This document shows positions 1 to 8,524 of a stretch of DNA of 34,213 nt, one piece after another. The first letter of the stretch is position 1. Each line of letters begins with the position of its first letter. The DNA comes from a candidate division FCPU426 bacterium (GTDB taxonomy: Bacteria > Oederibacteriota > Muellerivitia > Muellerivitales > Muellerivitaceae). Location of the stretch: the NCBI GenBank assembly GCA_003152075.1, contig PLZG01000113.1, positions 1 to 34,213 on the forward strand, in the 5' to 3' direction. The position numbers were made by a program, and so were the translations under genes. The notes beneath the pieces were generated by a model. That model saw only the letters and a program-made list of their open reading frames with translations, did no database searches and was not told where the DNA came from.

Positions 1-255
1 GAGGTGGCTGGGCTGGATTCCCTCAAGGAGAAATTCCTTTCCTTCGGAATGCCGGTCGAGGAAATCGACGGCCATGACTCTAAGGCCTTGTTAGCGGCTT
101 GGGAAAGCAAGGCCAAGGGCCCCCGAGCCGTGATCGCGCACACCGAAAAAGGCCGGGGTGTTTCCTTTATGAAAAACAAAATGGAATGGCATTATCTTCC
201 CATGAATGAGGCCCAATACCGGCAAGCCTTGGCGGAAATGGACAAGACAACTTGA
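1..255 (+). CDS. Transketolase, N-terminal subunit (3' end only)
   Basis: This is the last 84 codons of a gene that begins before the window, so no start is assigned. The visible end (KGRGVSFMKNKMEWHY followed by a stretch ending AEMDKTT) has the form of the C-terminus of the TPP-binding half of split transketolases. In these enzymes this half pairs with a separate pyrimidine-binding subunit, which is the next gene. Transketolases move a two-carbon ketol unit between sugar phosphates. A 142-base gap holding a palindromic repeat separates the two subunit genes. Because the gene lies beside sugar-nucleotide and glycosyltransferase genes, it may feed a specialised sugar rather than the pentose phosphate pathway; that is inference. 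Confidence 0.85.
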   Translation, partial: EVAGLDSLKEKFLSFGMPVEEIDGHDSKALLAAWESKAKGPRAVIAHTEKGRGVSFMKNKMEWHYLPMNEAQYRQALAEMDKTT

Positions 256-368
256 ACCACCTAGACACCAAGGGCACCAAGAACAACGAAAGACCAAAAA
301 TGTTTAAAAATAATGAAAAAACAAATCTTAACTTTTGCCTTTCTTGGTGCCCTTGGTGCCTTGGTGGT
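256..368. repeat. Long imperfect palindrome, family A (copy 1)
   Basis: Directly after the stop codon, an arm at 256-283 (core caccaagggcaccaag) is matched by its reverse complement at 341-368 with about 26 of 28 positions pairing. The two arms enclose an AT-rich loop of about 57 bases. A second copy lies at 29050-29160. The structure resembles a mobile palindromic intergenic element or a large hairpin. It sits between the two transketolase subunit genes, so it would form a stem in their joint transcript. Confidence 0.8.
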
Positions 369-397
369 GAAATAGGTTTTGTTGGAAACCTAAAAAG

Positions 398-1300
398 ATG
401 AGAAACGCCTTCTGCGATACCTTAATCAAGTACGCGTCCGATCCCGATTTCGTCTTTCTTACCGGCGATCTCGGCTACAACGCCTTGGAACCCCTGCAAA
501 AAGCCGCGGGTGAGCGCTTCATCAACGCCGGGATCGCCGAACAAAACATGGTTTCGGTAGCCGCCGGATTGGCCAGTCGGGGTTTGAAACCCTGGGCCTA
601 CAGCATCGCCCCCTTTATTTACGCACGCCCCTTGGAACAGGTCCGCAACGACGTCTGCCTCCACGACTTACCCGTCAAGTTGGTGGGCAACGGTGGGGGT
701 TACGCTTACGGTGTCATGGGGGGAAGCCATCACGCCATTGAGGACTACGGTATCCTGCTTTCCCTGCTCAATATGAGGGTCTTCGTGCCCGCATTTAAGG
801 CGGATATTCCTCCCATGGTCGAGAAAATGCTTCAATTGAACCATCCCGCCTATTTCCGTCTGGGCCGAGACGAGAAACCCAAGGATTTGGACATACCCTC
901 CTACGCGCCATGGCGTAAAATCTTAACGGGTCAGGGACCGACGGTCTTAATCACGGGTCCCCTGGCGGGGGGACTTTTAGGAGCTTTCAAGAATTTACCA
1001 GACGCCAAAAGACCTAACACCTGGGTCTTGACCGAATTGCCCTTTGACGCGGCGACAATTCCCGAGGATTTTTTAAAAGATGTCAAAAAAACCGGTCATT
1101 TGGTCGTGGTGGAAGAACATGTGGCCCATGGTGGGGTGGGCGAGATGATGAGCCGCTGCCTTTTACTAAGGGGGGAAAGCCCTAAACGTTTTTCCCACTT
1201 TTGCGCCCAAGGTTACCTGACGGGTTATTACGGTTCCCAGGACTTTCACCGCAAGGAATGTGGTTTGTCCGCCGAGAACATTATGAAAGAAATAGGCTAA
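398..1300 (+). CDS. Transketolase, C-terminal subunit
   Basis: The 300-residue protein has the pyrimidine-binding domain followed by the C-terminal domain of transketolase. Near residues 48-56 the motif INAGIAEQNM carries the glutamate that activates TPP in this family, and GGSHHAIED further on is also typical. With the preceding N subunit it would form a split, two-gene transketolase, a common bacterial and archaeal arrangement. The start is ATG with a weak upstream GGAA. The stop codon TAA overlaps the ATG of the next gene (TAATG), so translation of the epimerase-transferase fusion is probably coupled to this subunit. In this glycan locus it may make or extend a special sugar precursor; that role is inferred. 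Confidence 0.88.
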   Translation: MRNAFCDTLIKYASDPDFVFLTGDLGYNALEPLQKAAGERFINAGIAEQNMVSVAAGLASRGLKPWAYSIAPFIYARPLEQVRNDVCLHDLPVKLVGNGGGYAYGVMGGSHHAIEDYGILLSLLNMRVFVPAFKADIPPMVEKMLQLNHPAYFRLGRDEKPKDLDIPSYAPWRKILTGQGPTVLITGPLAGGLLGAFKNLPDAKRPNTWVLTELPFDAATIPEDFLKDVKKTGHLVVVEEHVAHGGVGEMMSRCLLLRGESPKRFSHFCAQGYLTGYYGSQDFHRKECGLSAENIMKEIG

Positions 1301-3264
1301 TGGCGACCATGGAGGAAAAGATAAAAAAACTACAGGGGCCAATCCTGGTGTTGGGCGCCAGCGGATTTATTGGGGCCAATTTATTAAGGACAATCCTGAA
1401 GGTTCGTTCGGATTGTTTTGGAACCTATTTCCATTCACCCGCCTGGCGGTTGGAAGGCCTGCCTTCCCCCAGCCTGATCCAAACGGACTTGTTGGTGGAC
1501 GCGAATTTGGATTACCTTCTAGAAACCGTTCAGCCCAAGACCGTCTTTAATTGCGTCGCCTTCGGCGCCTATTCTTTTGAGACCGAGAGCGCCCTTATTT
1601 ACCGGACCAATTTCAACCTGACCGAGAAACTGTTGAGCAGGCTGGAGCCCAAGGGCATTTCTTCTTATGTCCACGCTGGCAGTTCCTCCGAGTACGGGGA
1701 CAATGCTTCCGGCCCCCACGAGTCCGACTTACCCTCTCCCAACAGCGACTACGCCGTTTCCAAGGTGGCCGTGGCCAATCTTATTTCTTTCTATGGTAAA
1801 AAAAAGCAGTTTCCCGGTGCGAACCTGCGGCTTTATTCGGTATACGGCCCCCTCGAGGATTCGTCCCGCCTGATTCCCAAGGTTGTCAGCCATGGTGTTG
1901 AGGGCAAATATCCCGAGTTCGTGAATCCCGACATCTCCAGGGATTTCGTTTATATCGATGATGTCAACGAGGCTTTTTTTGACACTTCCCTCAACCTGAA
2001 ACCCGGCCAATATGGTGATTCCTTCAATATCGGGAGCGGCAAGAAAACGACTATTAAGGAAATCGCCCAAACCGCCGGGAAGGTTTTCGGAATCAAGGAG
2101 TCCCCCGCTTTCAACACCATGCCAAACCGCAAATGGGACGTGAGTGACTGGTTCGCCAACACGAAGAAATCTAGGGACGCCTTGGGCTGGGAAGCTCATA
2201 CTTCCTTCCTGAATGGGCTCTCTGCCACCATGGAATGGTACAAAGCCCTGGAGGACCGGGAAAAATACCGGAAATCCTCCAAGCAGTTTGAGTTGGACAC
2301 CAAGCACAGCGTCTCCGCCGTCATCGCCTGCTACAAGGACAACCAGGCTATCCCGATCATGTACGAACGCCTGAAAAAAACCTTCGACAAGATGAAAATC
2401 GACTATGAGATCATATTCGTCAACGACAACAGCCCGGACGACAGCGAAGCCCTCATCGCCGACCTTTCCCGTAAGGATCGCCGGGTGGTGGGCATCTCCC
2501 ACTCGAGGAACTTCGGCTCCCAGGCCGCCTTTCGAAGCGGTCTCGAGATTTCCACAAAAAATTCCTGCGTCCTCTTGGACGGGGACCTGCAGGACCCGCC
2601 CGAGCTCATTGAGCAATTCCTGGAAAAGTGGCGGGAAGGCTACGACGTGGTTTACGGGCGGAGGGTCAAGCGGGAGGCGCCCTTTTACATGCAAATGGCT
2701 TACAAGCTTTTTTATAGGGTCTTCCAATACTTCTCTTACATGCCCATCCCACGGGACGCGGGGGATTTTTCCCTGATTGACCGGCGGGTCGTGCGGGCCA
2801 TCCTGCAGTTCCCCGAGCGGGACTTCTTCTTGAGGGGCGTGAGGGCTTATGTCGGTTTCAAGCAAACCGGCGTGGATTACACCCGGGCCGAGCGGGCCTT
2901 CGGGCGTTCTACCAACAACTTTTTCAAGAACCTGGACTGGGCCAAAAAGGGAATTTTGTCTTACAGTTATACTCCTCTGACCATTTTAAGTTTCGCCGGT
3001 TCCCTTTTGTTCCTATTCGGCTTTGCCATCGCGGCTTTACAGGTGACCTTGCGTTTGCTCCTGCCCGACCTTGCCCCTAAAGGTGCCACCACGGTTTTGA
3101 TCGCCATCATTCTATTCGGTTCCATCAATTTGTTCGCCCTCGCTATTTTGGGTGAGTACATTGCTAAGATCTTCGAGGAAGTGAAACAACGGCCCCACTT
3201 CGTCAGACGAAGCATCGTTAAGAACGGAGAAATCCGGTCGGTCACCGATTCGAAGAATGGATAA
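1300..3264 (+). CDS. Fusion: NAD-dependent sugar epimerase/dehydratase + polyprenyl-phosphate GT2
   Basis: The 654-residue protein joins two enzymes. Residues 1 to about 325 are an extended SDR: glycine motif G19-x2-G22-x2-G25, serine region GSSSEYG near 127-133 and catalytic Y151-x3-K155. From about residue 336 there is a GT2 domain of the ArnC/GtrB/DPM kind, with the DxD-type pair D427/D429 in LLDGDLQDPPE. Two membrane segments follow (about 558-582 and 597-620), ending with the family's GEYIAKIFEEVKQRP motif. The GT2 half should load a sugar on undecaprenyl phosphate at the inner face of the membrane, and the SDR half may make that sugar's nucleotide form. I chose the ATG overlapping the previous stop; an ATG at 1309 is also possible. 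The reading frame is continuous through the linker, so this is a true fusion in this sequence. Confidence 0.85.
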   Translation: MATMEEKIKKLQGPILVLGASGFIGANLLRTILKVRSDCFGTYFHSPAWRLEGLPSPSLIQTDLLVDANLDYLLETVQPKTVFNCVAFGAYSFETESALIYRTNFNLTEKLLSRLEPKGISSYVHAGSSSEYGDNASGPHESDLPSPNSDYAVSKVAVANLISFYGKKKQFPGANLRLYSVYGPLEDSSRLIPKVVSHGVEGKYPEFVNPDISRDFVYIDDVNEAFFDTSLNLKPGQYGDSFNIGSGKKTTIKEIAQTAGKVFGIKESPAFNTMPNRKWDVSDWFANTKKSRDALGWEAHTSFLNGLSATMEWYKALEDREKYRKSSKQFELDTKHSVSAVIACYKDNQAIPIMYERLKKTFDKMKIDYEIIFVNDNSPDDSEALIADLSRKDRRVVGISHSRNFGSQAAFRSGLEISTKNSCVLLDGDLQDPPELIEQFLEKWREGYDVVYGRRVKREAPFYMQMAYKLFYRVFQYFSYMPIPRDAGDFSLIDRRVVRAILQFPERDFFLRGVRAYVGFKQTGVDYTRAERAFGRSTNNFFKNLDWAKKGILSYSYTPLTILSFAGSLLFLFGFAIAALQVTLRLLLPDLAPKGATTVLIAIILFGSINLFALAILGEYIAKIFEEVKQRPHFVRRSIVKNGEIRSVTDSKNG

Positions 3265-4132
3265 CGGAACAAACGAACCAAAGGGGTCAAGGGTGGACTC
3301 AAATTCCAGCTCAAGCCAACGACAGAATCTTTTATCCATTAAGACGGAACACTGGAAGCCCCCCGTTTATTCCCGCGATTCCAATATTTTTCAAAAAATA
3401 AGACTCATGCTTTTCCGGTTTCTGGACTTACAGGCCAGGACCATTTGGAGAGACCTTTCGGGGGAACTGCCCAAGGTTAAAGGAACCGCTTTGGATATGG
3501 GGTGCGGCATGCAACCTTTCCGGCACATGTTTTCCCCGGAAGTTCGGTATATCGGAGTTGATACGGTCGATTCCAAGGCTCATTTTGGTTACGAGGCCCC
3601 CGATACCCTTTATTATTCGGGAAAAATTTGGCCCCTGTCGGACAAAAAGGCGGATTTTATCCTTTGTACGGAAACCCTTGAGCACATCCTTGATCCCCTG
3701 TTCTTCCTGAAGGAAGCCTTTCGCTGCCTGAAACCGGGCGGACGCCTTTTATTGACCGTTCCCTTCGCGGCCCGGTGGCATTTCATCGCCCACGATTATT
3801 GGCGCTATACGCCCGCTGGCCTTTATAGTTTATTGAAAAAAGCTGGCTTTTCCTCTATTCGAATTTTCGCCCGCGGAAACCAATTCACCGTTGTTTGTTA
3901 TAAAATAATGGGATTTATCTTTTCCCTTATTTTCCCCAAAAGTTCTAACTATTTTTTCGAGTGCTTATGCCGCCTCATCGGCTTGTTGGCGTTACCCACA
4001 CTGGTAATCTCGGCCATCCTTGCCAACCTCACCCTGGGAAAAACCGGCTCGGTTGACTGTTTGGGGTTTACTGTTTTCGCCGAACGGCCTCAAAAAAGTA
4101 AAAAGAGAGGCGGCCGTGCAAAAGAAAATTAA
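3257..4132 (+). CDS. SAM-dependent methyltransferase, class I
   Basis: The 291-residue protein has the class I methyltransferase fold signals: motif I ALDMGCGMQPF with G82-C83-G84, an acidic end of strand 2 (IGVDTVDS), and the CTETLEHILDP and LKPGGRLLLTVPF motifs of the Methyltransf_11 type. The C-terminal 80 residues are hydrophobic (around MGFIFSLIFP and LLALPTLVISAILANL), which suggests membrane association. The start lies inside the last codons of the preceding fusion gene (8-base overlap), so they are co-transcribed. The substrate is unknown; neighbours suggest a sugar or a lipid-linked glycan intermediate. Confidence 0.8.
   Translation: MDNGTNEPKGSRVDSNSSSSQRQNLLSIKTEHWKPPVYSRDSNIFQKIRLMLFRFLDLQARTIWRDLSGELPKVKGTALDMGCGMQPFRHMFSPEVRYIGVDTVDSKAHFGYEAPDTLYYSGKIWPLSDKKADFILCTETLEHILDPLFFLKEAFRCLKPGGRLLLTVPFAARWHFIAHDYWRYTPAGLYSLLKKAGFSSIRIFARGNQFTVVCYKIMGFIFSLIFPKSSNYFFECLCRLIGLLALPTLVISAILANLTLGKTGSVDCLGFTVFAERPQKSKKRGGRAKEN
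4104..4110 (+). promoter_or_regulatory. Ribosome binding site deciding a GTG start
   Basis: The purine run AGAGAGG ends five bases before the GTG at 4116. An ATG at 4134 has no comparable site, so the GTG is preferred, which places the start inside the 3' end of the preceding gene. Confidence 0.55.
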
Positions 4133-5030
4133 AATGCTTGGACGCGCCTGTCCTGTTTGCTCCTCAAGGAAAGATTCGGATGTCTTCGCGGAAGAAAACT
4201 TCGATCCGGGCCAGTTGGATGATTATTCCTTTGCCTCCAGAAAATTCCCAGAGCTCATGCATTACCGGCTAATTATCTGCCCCCAATGCGAGCTTCTCTA
4301 CGCCAATCCCATCCCAACGCTCAAATCCCTTTCCACCGCATATCACGAAGCGGCTTTTGACAGTTCGGAGGAAGCCCGTTACGCCGCCCGCACCTATGGG
4401 CTTTTTTTACCTTCCCTCAAACAAAAGATCTGCGATACGGTTGGAGCACTGGACATCGGCACGGGCGACGGAGCTTTCCTGGGGGAATTACTGGGAATGG
4501 GTTTTACCGGAGTCAAGGGAGTGGAGCCTTCCTTAGCCCCGATAAAAGCCGCCAAGCCGGACATAAGGCCCTTGATTCGACACGGTTTTTTTAAGCCAAA
4601 GTACTATCAGAGAAATAGTTTGAGCTTGGTAACTTGCTTCCAAACTTTCGAGCATCTGTATGAACCGTTGGAAATGTGCCGGGGGGCGTACCAAATCTTG
4701 AAAAAAGAGGGGGCTTTTTTCGCTGTTTGCCATAACCGGCTTTCCCTCTCGGCTAGGTTGCTGGGAATGAAATCACCCATTTTCGACATTGAGCATTTAC
4801 AGCTCTTTTCGCCCAAAAGCGCGAGAGCCATGATGGAAAAAGCCGGTTTTACCCAAGTGGAAGTTAGAAAAATTCTTAACACTTATCCGTTGCATTATTG
4901 GTTAAAATTACTTCCCTTGCCTCGAAAATTTAAATCAAGCCTAATGAAACTGCTTAAAATAATTGGAATCGGTTATCTTCCCATTCCACTCCCAGCGGGA
5001 AACATGGCCGTGATCGGCTTTAAAAAATAG
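4116..5030 (+). CDS. SAM methyltransferase with N-terminal zinc-ribbon
   Basis: From the GTG the protein has 304 residues. Two CxxC pairs (C12/C15 in ACPVCSS and C55/C58 in CPQCELLY) form a likely zinc ribbon. A class I methyltransferase domain follows, with motif I ALDIGTGDGAF (glycines at about 115, 117 and 119) and the TCFQTFEHLYEPLE and LKKEGAFFAV motifs. This architecture is common among methyltransferases in O-antigen and exopolysaccharide clusters. The gene overlaps the previous methyltransferase by 17 bases and is the last plus-strand gene of the group. It converges with a minus-strand gene only four bases downstream, and I see no hairpin terminator in that junction. Substrate unknown. 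Confidence 0.8.
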   Translation: MQKKIKMLGRACPVCSSRKDSDVFAEENFDPGQLDDYSFASRKFPELMHYRLIICPQCELLYANPIPTLKSLSTAYHEAAFDSSEEARYAARTYGLFLPSLKQKICDTVGALDIGTGDGAFLGELLGMGFTGVKGVEPSLAPIKAAKPDIRPLIRHGFFKPKYYQRNSLSLVTCFQTFEHLYEPLEMCRGAYQILKKEGAFFAVCHNRLSLSARLLGMKSPIFDIEHLQLFSPKSARAMMEKAGFTQVEVRKILNTYPLHYWLKLLPLPRKFKSSLMKLLKIIGIGYLPIPLPAGNMAVIGFKK

Positions 5031-5034
5031 CCCT

Positions 5035-5784
5035 TTACTTGACTGACACCTTGAAAACATAAACCGCGCAAGTCAACTCCCGTAAAAGAGGAAGTCTCTC
5101 CACGAGAGGTTCAATGGTTTTCAATAAAATAGCCATCCAGTCCGGACAAAAAAACGGGACCAAACCGCGATAGCCGGACTTCTCAACCTTCCCCCCATGC
5201 TTCTCGAACCACTGGTCCAAAACGGGTGGAAAGAACGACTTTTCCTCGTGCTCAATATGATATTTGGAAAACTTTTCCAAGATTTTTAAGACTGGATTGT
5301 ATCCATTGGGTTCCACCACAATGATAGTCTGGGCAATTTTAGTCATTGCCGAGATGGCTCTTTCGGGGTCATAAAGATGGTGCAAGACTCCCCGCAGTAT
5401 AGCCACGTCGAATTTTTTGCGGAGAGAACCCACTTTATAAATATCAAGCACTTTGAACCGGACTTTTTTATTCCGGCCGGCTTTTTGGTTGGCAAGGTGA
5501 ACAGCTGCCCGGGAGGCATCCAAGCCTAATAAATAGGCCGGCTCGTCTTGAAGAAATTCCAGTGTAAAGGTCCCATCCCCCGACCCCAAGTCCACTACCC
5601 TTTTTCCCTTTAAATCAATTAATTCCCTAATTGAATTCTGCAAACATTGATTAGCATAGCGGTTTGATAATTTTTCAGTGTTGGCGTAAACATACCCTTT
5701 GTTATCGCGAACATCCTGGTCGAATTGACGGACGCTTTTCTCCTTAACCATACTTTTGATTTTTTTCACGGGGGACCACGCCAT
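5035..5784 (-). CDS. SAM-dependent methyltransferase, class I
   Basis: The 249-residue protein carries motif I VVDLGSGDGTF (G67-S68-G69-D70-G71), the acidic strand-2 end GLDASRAA and the post-motif LRGVLHHLYDPERA. The HHLYDP and VVEPNGYNP motifs suit methyltransferases acting on small molecules or glycans. The chosen ATG at 5784 has GAGG only one base upstream, which is too close to be ideal; the methionine at 5751 is an alternative. It is the last gene of the minus-strand run that starts near 20143, 27 bases after the first tailed membrane transferase. Substrate unknown. Confidence 0.75.
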   Translation of the reverse strand: MAWSPVKKIKSMVKEKSVRQFDQDVRDNKGYVYANTEKLSNRYANQCLQNSIRELIDLKGKRVVDLGSGDGTFTLEFLQDEPAYLLGLDASRAAVHLANQKAGRNKKVRFKVLDIYKVGSLRKKFDVAILRGVLHHLYDPERAISAMTKIAQTIIVVEPNGYNPVLKILEKFSKYHIEHEEKSFFPPVLDQWFEKHGGKVEKSGYRGLVPFFCPDWMAILLKTIEPLVERLPLLRELTCAVYVFKVSVK

Positions 5785-5811
5785 TCCTCAAAAAAATTTT
5801 AAACTTTTTAC

Positions 5812-8466
5812 TCAATGAACGGCGGATATGGCCGGGTTTTGTCCCAAGAAACTCAACGGAACATCAAGGGCTCCGCCAATGGACACCATGACTGGGGGAA
5901 TGAACTGGTCATGCTGGAGCCAAATATCATATTCAACCCGATGAACCCCCGCGGTCAGGTTCATTTTTCCGGAGGCCGCCACCGGGGGCCAAAAGGGATT
6001 CAAATAAATGATTTGCCGGCCATCCACCCGTAATTTAACGAAATCGTTGGTCTTCACCTTGAAAACCACTTGGTCGGTTGTTGGAATGTATATGTTTCCC
6101 TTGAGGTTTACCAAGCGGCCACCCATTCCAAAGGCGATAGGGTCAAAGGGATTGGATAGTCTTTCTTCCATCTCGATCACACCGTAACCCAAGATATAAC
6201 GGCCGACCAAATAATCCCTGGTCCAATAATCGGCGGGAACCCTCTGAAAATAAAACATTTGGTCAGCCTTATCCGTGATCTCCGAAGCCGGAATGATGGC
6301 TCTGCGGAAAGTCGGCCGGATGTCTTTCCAACCATCCAGGTTAATGACATCCCATTGGACATTTTTGTATTGCTTTTCGATCTTGGTTCTATTCAAGTCA
6401 TCGCCAATATACATGAGAACCACTGCGTCCTTGGGGTTCTCCCCGGGATTCAAGTAAATAGGATTCTTGTCTTTCTGAAGATAAACGTCATAGCCCTGAT
6501 CCAACACGGCTTGGACAACGGAAGAAACGAAAAGGGGGTAGGGGGCGATGAACACCTTGGCCCTTGGGGAAAACTTCTTGATCTGAAGGGAAACCGTCTT
6601 TTCAACCCTGCACCCCACGAAAAAAGTATCAATAGTTTTGCCGGAAGTTCCCCAAATCGCCCAGGCGAAATAAGCGGCCAGGACCGGCACCGCCAAAAAC
6701 CTGGTTAGGCTTCCGGATGTGGCTGTTTTGAACGCCGAATAAACCTGCTGGACCCCCATGCCCCCCAAAACAGCCAGCGGGGCGACACAGCAAATCAATT
6801 TTCCGCTGTGCGGGTCAATTGAAAGGACGTGGGGGGAAATTCCCACGAGCCCGGCGATGAGAAAGAACCCCGTCATCCAGTTTGGCCGAACCAAAAACGA
6901 CACCAACCCAAGGACAAGTATGGGGATCATGTGGTAATCAAAAAAGGCGTCGCCGGCCAGGTTCATGTCCCCGCGATCCTCTCCACCGATAAAGACCGTG
7001 CGAAGGGTGTCGGCCAGTTTTTCCACCAAAAGCTTGAAGGAGTCGAGGCCAAAGTGGACAGCCAGGCTGCTGTCGTGGCTGTGAAAGATGGAGAGTCCGG
7101 AGGCATGAACCGCGATCAACGGCTGAATGGCAATGGGATAAACCGCCAAAGCCGCTAAAGATACGCCGGCGAAAAACCGGGGAACCAGGGAGGAGCGGGG
7201 TTCGGAAAGCGACTTGAAAAAGAAAAACAAGAGGACTGCGATGACAGCGATACCCACCCAGCCGCGGCTTAAAAAGGACACCCAGAAGCTTTGCTTAGGG
7301 AGGAAATTATTTACCAGCAAAAAGCAGAAGGCCCAGGCCAGGAGAGTTCCCCAGCCCAACAAAATATCCCATTTCCCCCTTCCCTCTTTTCGTTGGCCAA
7401 ACCAAATCCAAAGAAAAACCGCTGTCACGATGAAAAGAAGCCAGGGGCGAACGGAGGTGTAATTGTAGGGCGCGAAACCTAGGGCGAGTCCCCAAAAAAC
7501 AAATTGCTTCCAATCGGGATTCTTGAATAACCTAACGGTGGTGAACAAAACCAACGCCACGGCCATGGGACCCGTGACATGGGCATTTCCGGTAACACTG
7601 GCGATGATCATGGGCTTACTGACCGCCCCAAGGGCCGCCGCCACCAGGCCGACCCGTCGCCCACCCACTTCCTTTCCTACCAGGTAAAAGAACCATACCG
7701 CCGCGAGGTCAATGATCGCGCCTCCCAACCTGTGGACAAAAACCGCGTAGGCGTTCGGCATGAACGACCATAATGCGGCGAGGAAATAACAATAAAAAGG
7801 CTCCCGGTTCGCGATCGGCATGAGAAAAGGCCGCTCATGAAATTCGAGAATACTCCTCGCGTCAATGGCGCTTACAACACAATCGTCCCAATAAATTCCA
7901 GCCGCCTCATGGGCCTTATACATCCGAAAATAAAACGCCACCGCCATAATGATCCAAAACCAGACCCGCGCCCAACCTTTCGAAATGTCCTGGGAGGGAT
8001 CCACGGGTGGGAAAAATCTCCAAAAGGCGATGAGTAAACCCGACCCCAACGCGAAAGTCATCAAAGGATTGGGGATTTGGTGGCCGGGCCAAAACGAGAA
8101 AAACTGGCTAAAGTTAGGATTGGTTCCTAAGGCAAAAACCACCAACACCCATCCCAATCCAACCAAAAATAATGTGTATCTTAAGTTGCTCAAATTTAGA
8201 AAATAAGACGCGCCGATGAGGATAGCGATCGCCAAGAAAACCTTTTCGGCTTGGGGATAATGACTCGCCGAGCAATAGAACCACAAAAGCACGGCAATGG
8301 TCAACAAAACCAAGGTCCAGCCCGAGGGAGAAATAGCCAGCCCGGGTTTTGGGGGATTGGCAGGGGACTCGGAAAAAGGTTGGGCACTTTCAGCGGATCG
8401 AGCAACAACCTTTTTTTTACCGCGCGAAGGCTTGTTTTTTCTTTTCGAAGGCATTATGGAAGCCAT
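5812..8466 (-). CDS. ArnT/PMT-like membrane glycosyltransferase (GT39-like) with PA14-like C-terminus
   Basis: The 884-residue protein begins with a basic tail (MPSKRKNKPSRGKKKVV) and then has about a dozen membrane segments. The first outer loop carries Y-W-D194-D195; in GT39/ArnT/PMT enzymes an Asp (often Asp-Glu) in this loop is the catalytic site, using a polyprenyl-phosphate sugar donor. After the last membrane segment comes a soluble module with NPIYLNPGENPKDAVVLMY, then FYFQRVPADYW, then a beta-rich region (about 795-870) with RVDGRQIIYL and LTAGVHRVEYD, which looks like a PA14-type sugar-binding domain. Three more genes upstream share this architecture. The start may instead be the methionine five residues in (8454); neither has a clear ribosome site. 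Acceptor and sugar are unknown. Confidence 0.75.
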   Translation of the reverse strand: MASIMPSKRKNKPSRGKKKVVARSAESAQPFSESPANPPKPGLAISPSGWTLVLLTIAVLLWFYCSASHYPQAEKVFLAIAILIGASYFLNLSNLRYTLFLVGLGWVLVVFALGTNPNFSQFFSFWPGHQIPNPLMTFALGSGLLIAFWRFFPPVDPSQDISKGWARVWFWIIMAVAFYFRMYKAHEAAGIYWDDCVVSAIDARSILEFHERPFLMPIANREPFYCYFLAALWSFMPNAYAVFVHRLGGAIIDLAAVWFFYLVGKEVGGRRVGLVAAALGAVSKPMIIASVTGNAHVTGPMAVALVLFTTVRLFKNPDWKQFVFWGLALGFAPYNYTSVRPWLLFIVTAVFLWIWFGQRKEGRGKWDILLGWGTLLAWAFCFLLVNNFLPKQSFWVSFLSRGWVGIAVIAVLLFFFFKSLSEPRSSLVPRFFAGVSLAALAVYPIAIQPLIAVHASGLSIFHSHDSSLAVHFGLDSFKLLVEKLADTLRTVFIGGEDRGDMNLAGDAFFDYHMIPILVLGLVSFLVRPNWMTGFFLIAGLVGISPHVLSIDPHSGKLICCVAPLAVLGGMGVQQVYSAFKTATSGSLTRFLAVPVLAAYFAWAIWGTSGKTIDTFFVGCRVEKTVSLQIKKFSPRAKVFIAPYPLFVSSVVQAVLDQGYDVYLQKDKNPIYLNPGENPKDAVVLMYIGDDLNRTKIEKQYKNVQWDVINLDGWKDIRPTFRRAIIPASEITDKADQMFYFQRVPADYWTRDYLVGRYILGYGVIEMEERLSNPFDPIAFGMGGRLVNLKGNIYIPTTDQVVFKVKTNDFVKLRVDGRQIIYLNPFWPPVAASGKMNLTAGVHRVEYDIWLQHDQFIPPVMVSIGGALDVPLSFLGQNPAISAVH

Positions 8467-8524
8467 CCAGTCGATTAAATAGACAGAACGTTAACATTAA
8501 TTAAAAAATACTCTTGTGGCGTTT

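Noticed and set aside
256-368. CRISPR-like reading of the repeated accaagg words
   Set aside because: The words form one large inverted repeat, not regularly spaced direct repeats with spacers.
1729-2865. Long minus-strand open frame opposite the epimerase-transferase fusion
   Set aside because: It lies wholly antisense to a gene with clear domains, its product is a Gly/Val/His/Pro-rich sequence without any recognisable motif, and there is no ribosome site. It is a shadow of codon bias.
5031-5034. Terminator between the convergent genes at 5030 and 5035
   Set aside because: Only four bases separate the stops, and I see no GC-rich stem followed by a T-run across the junction.
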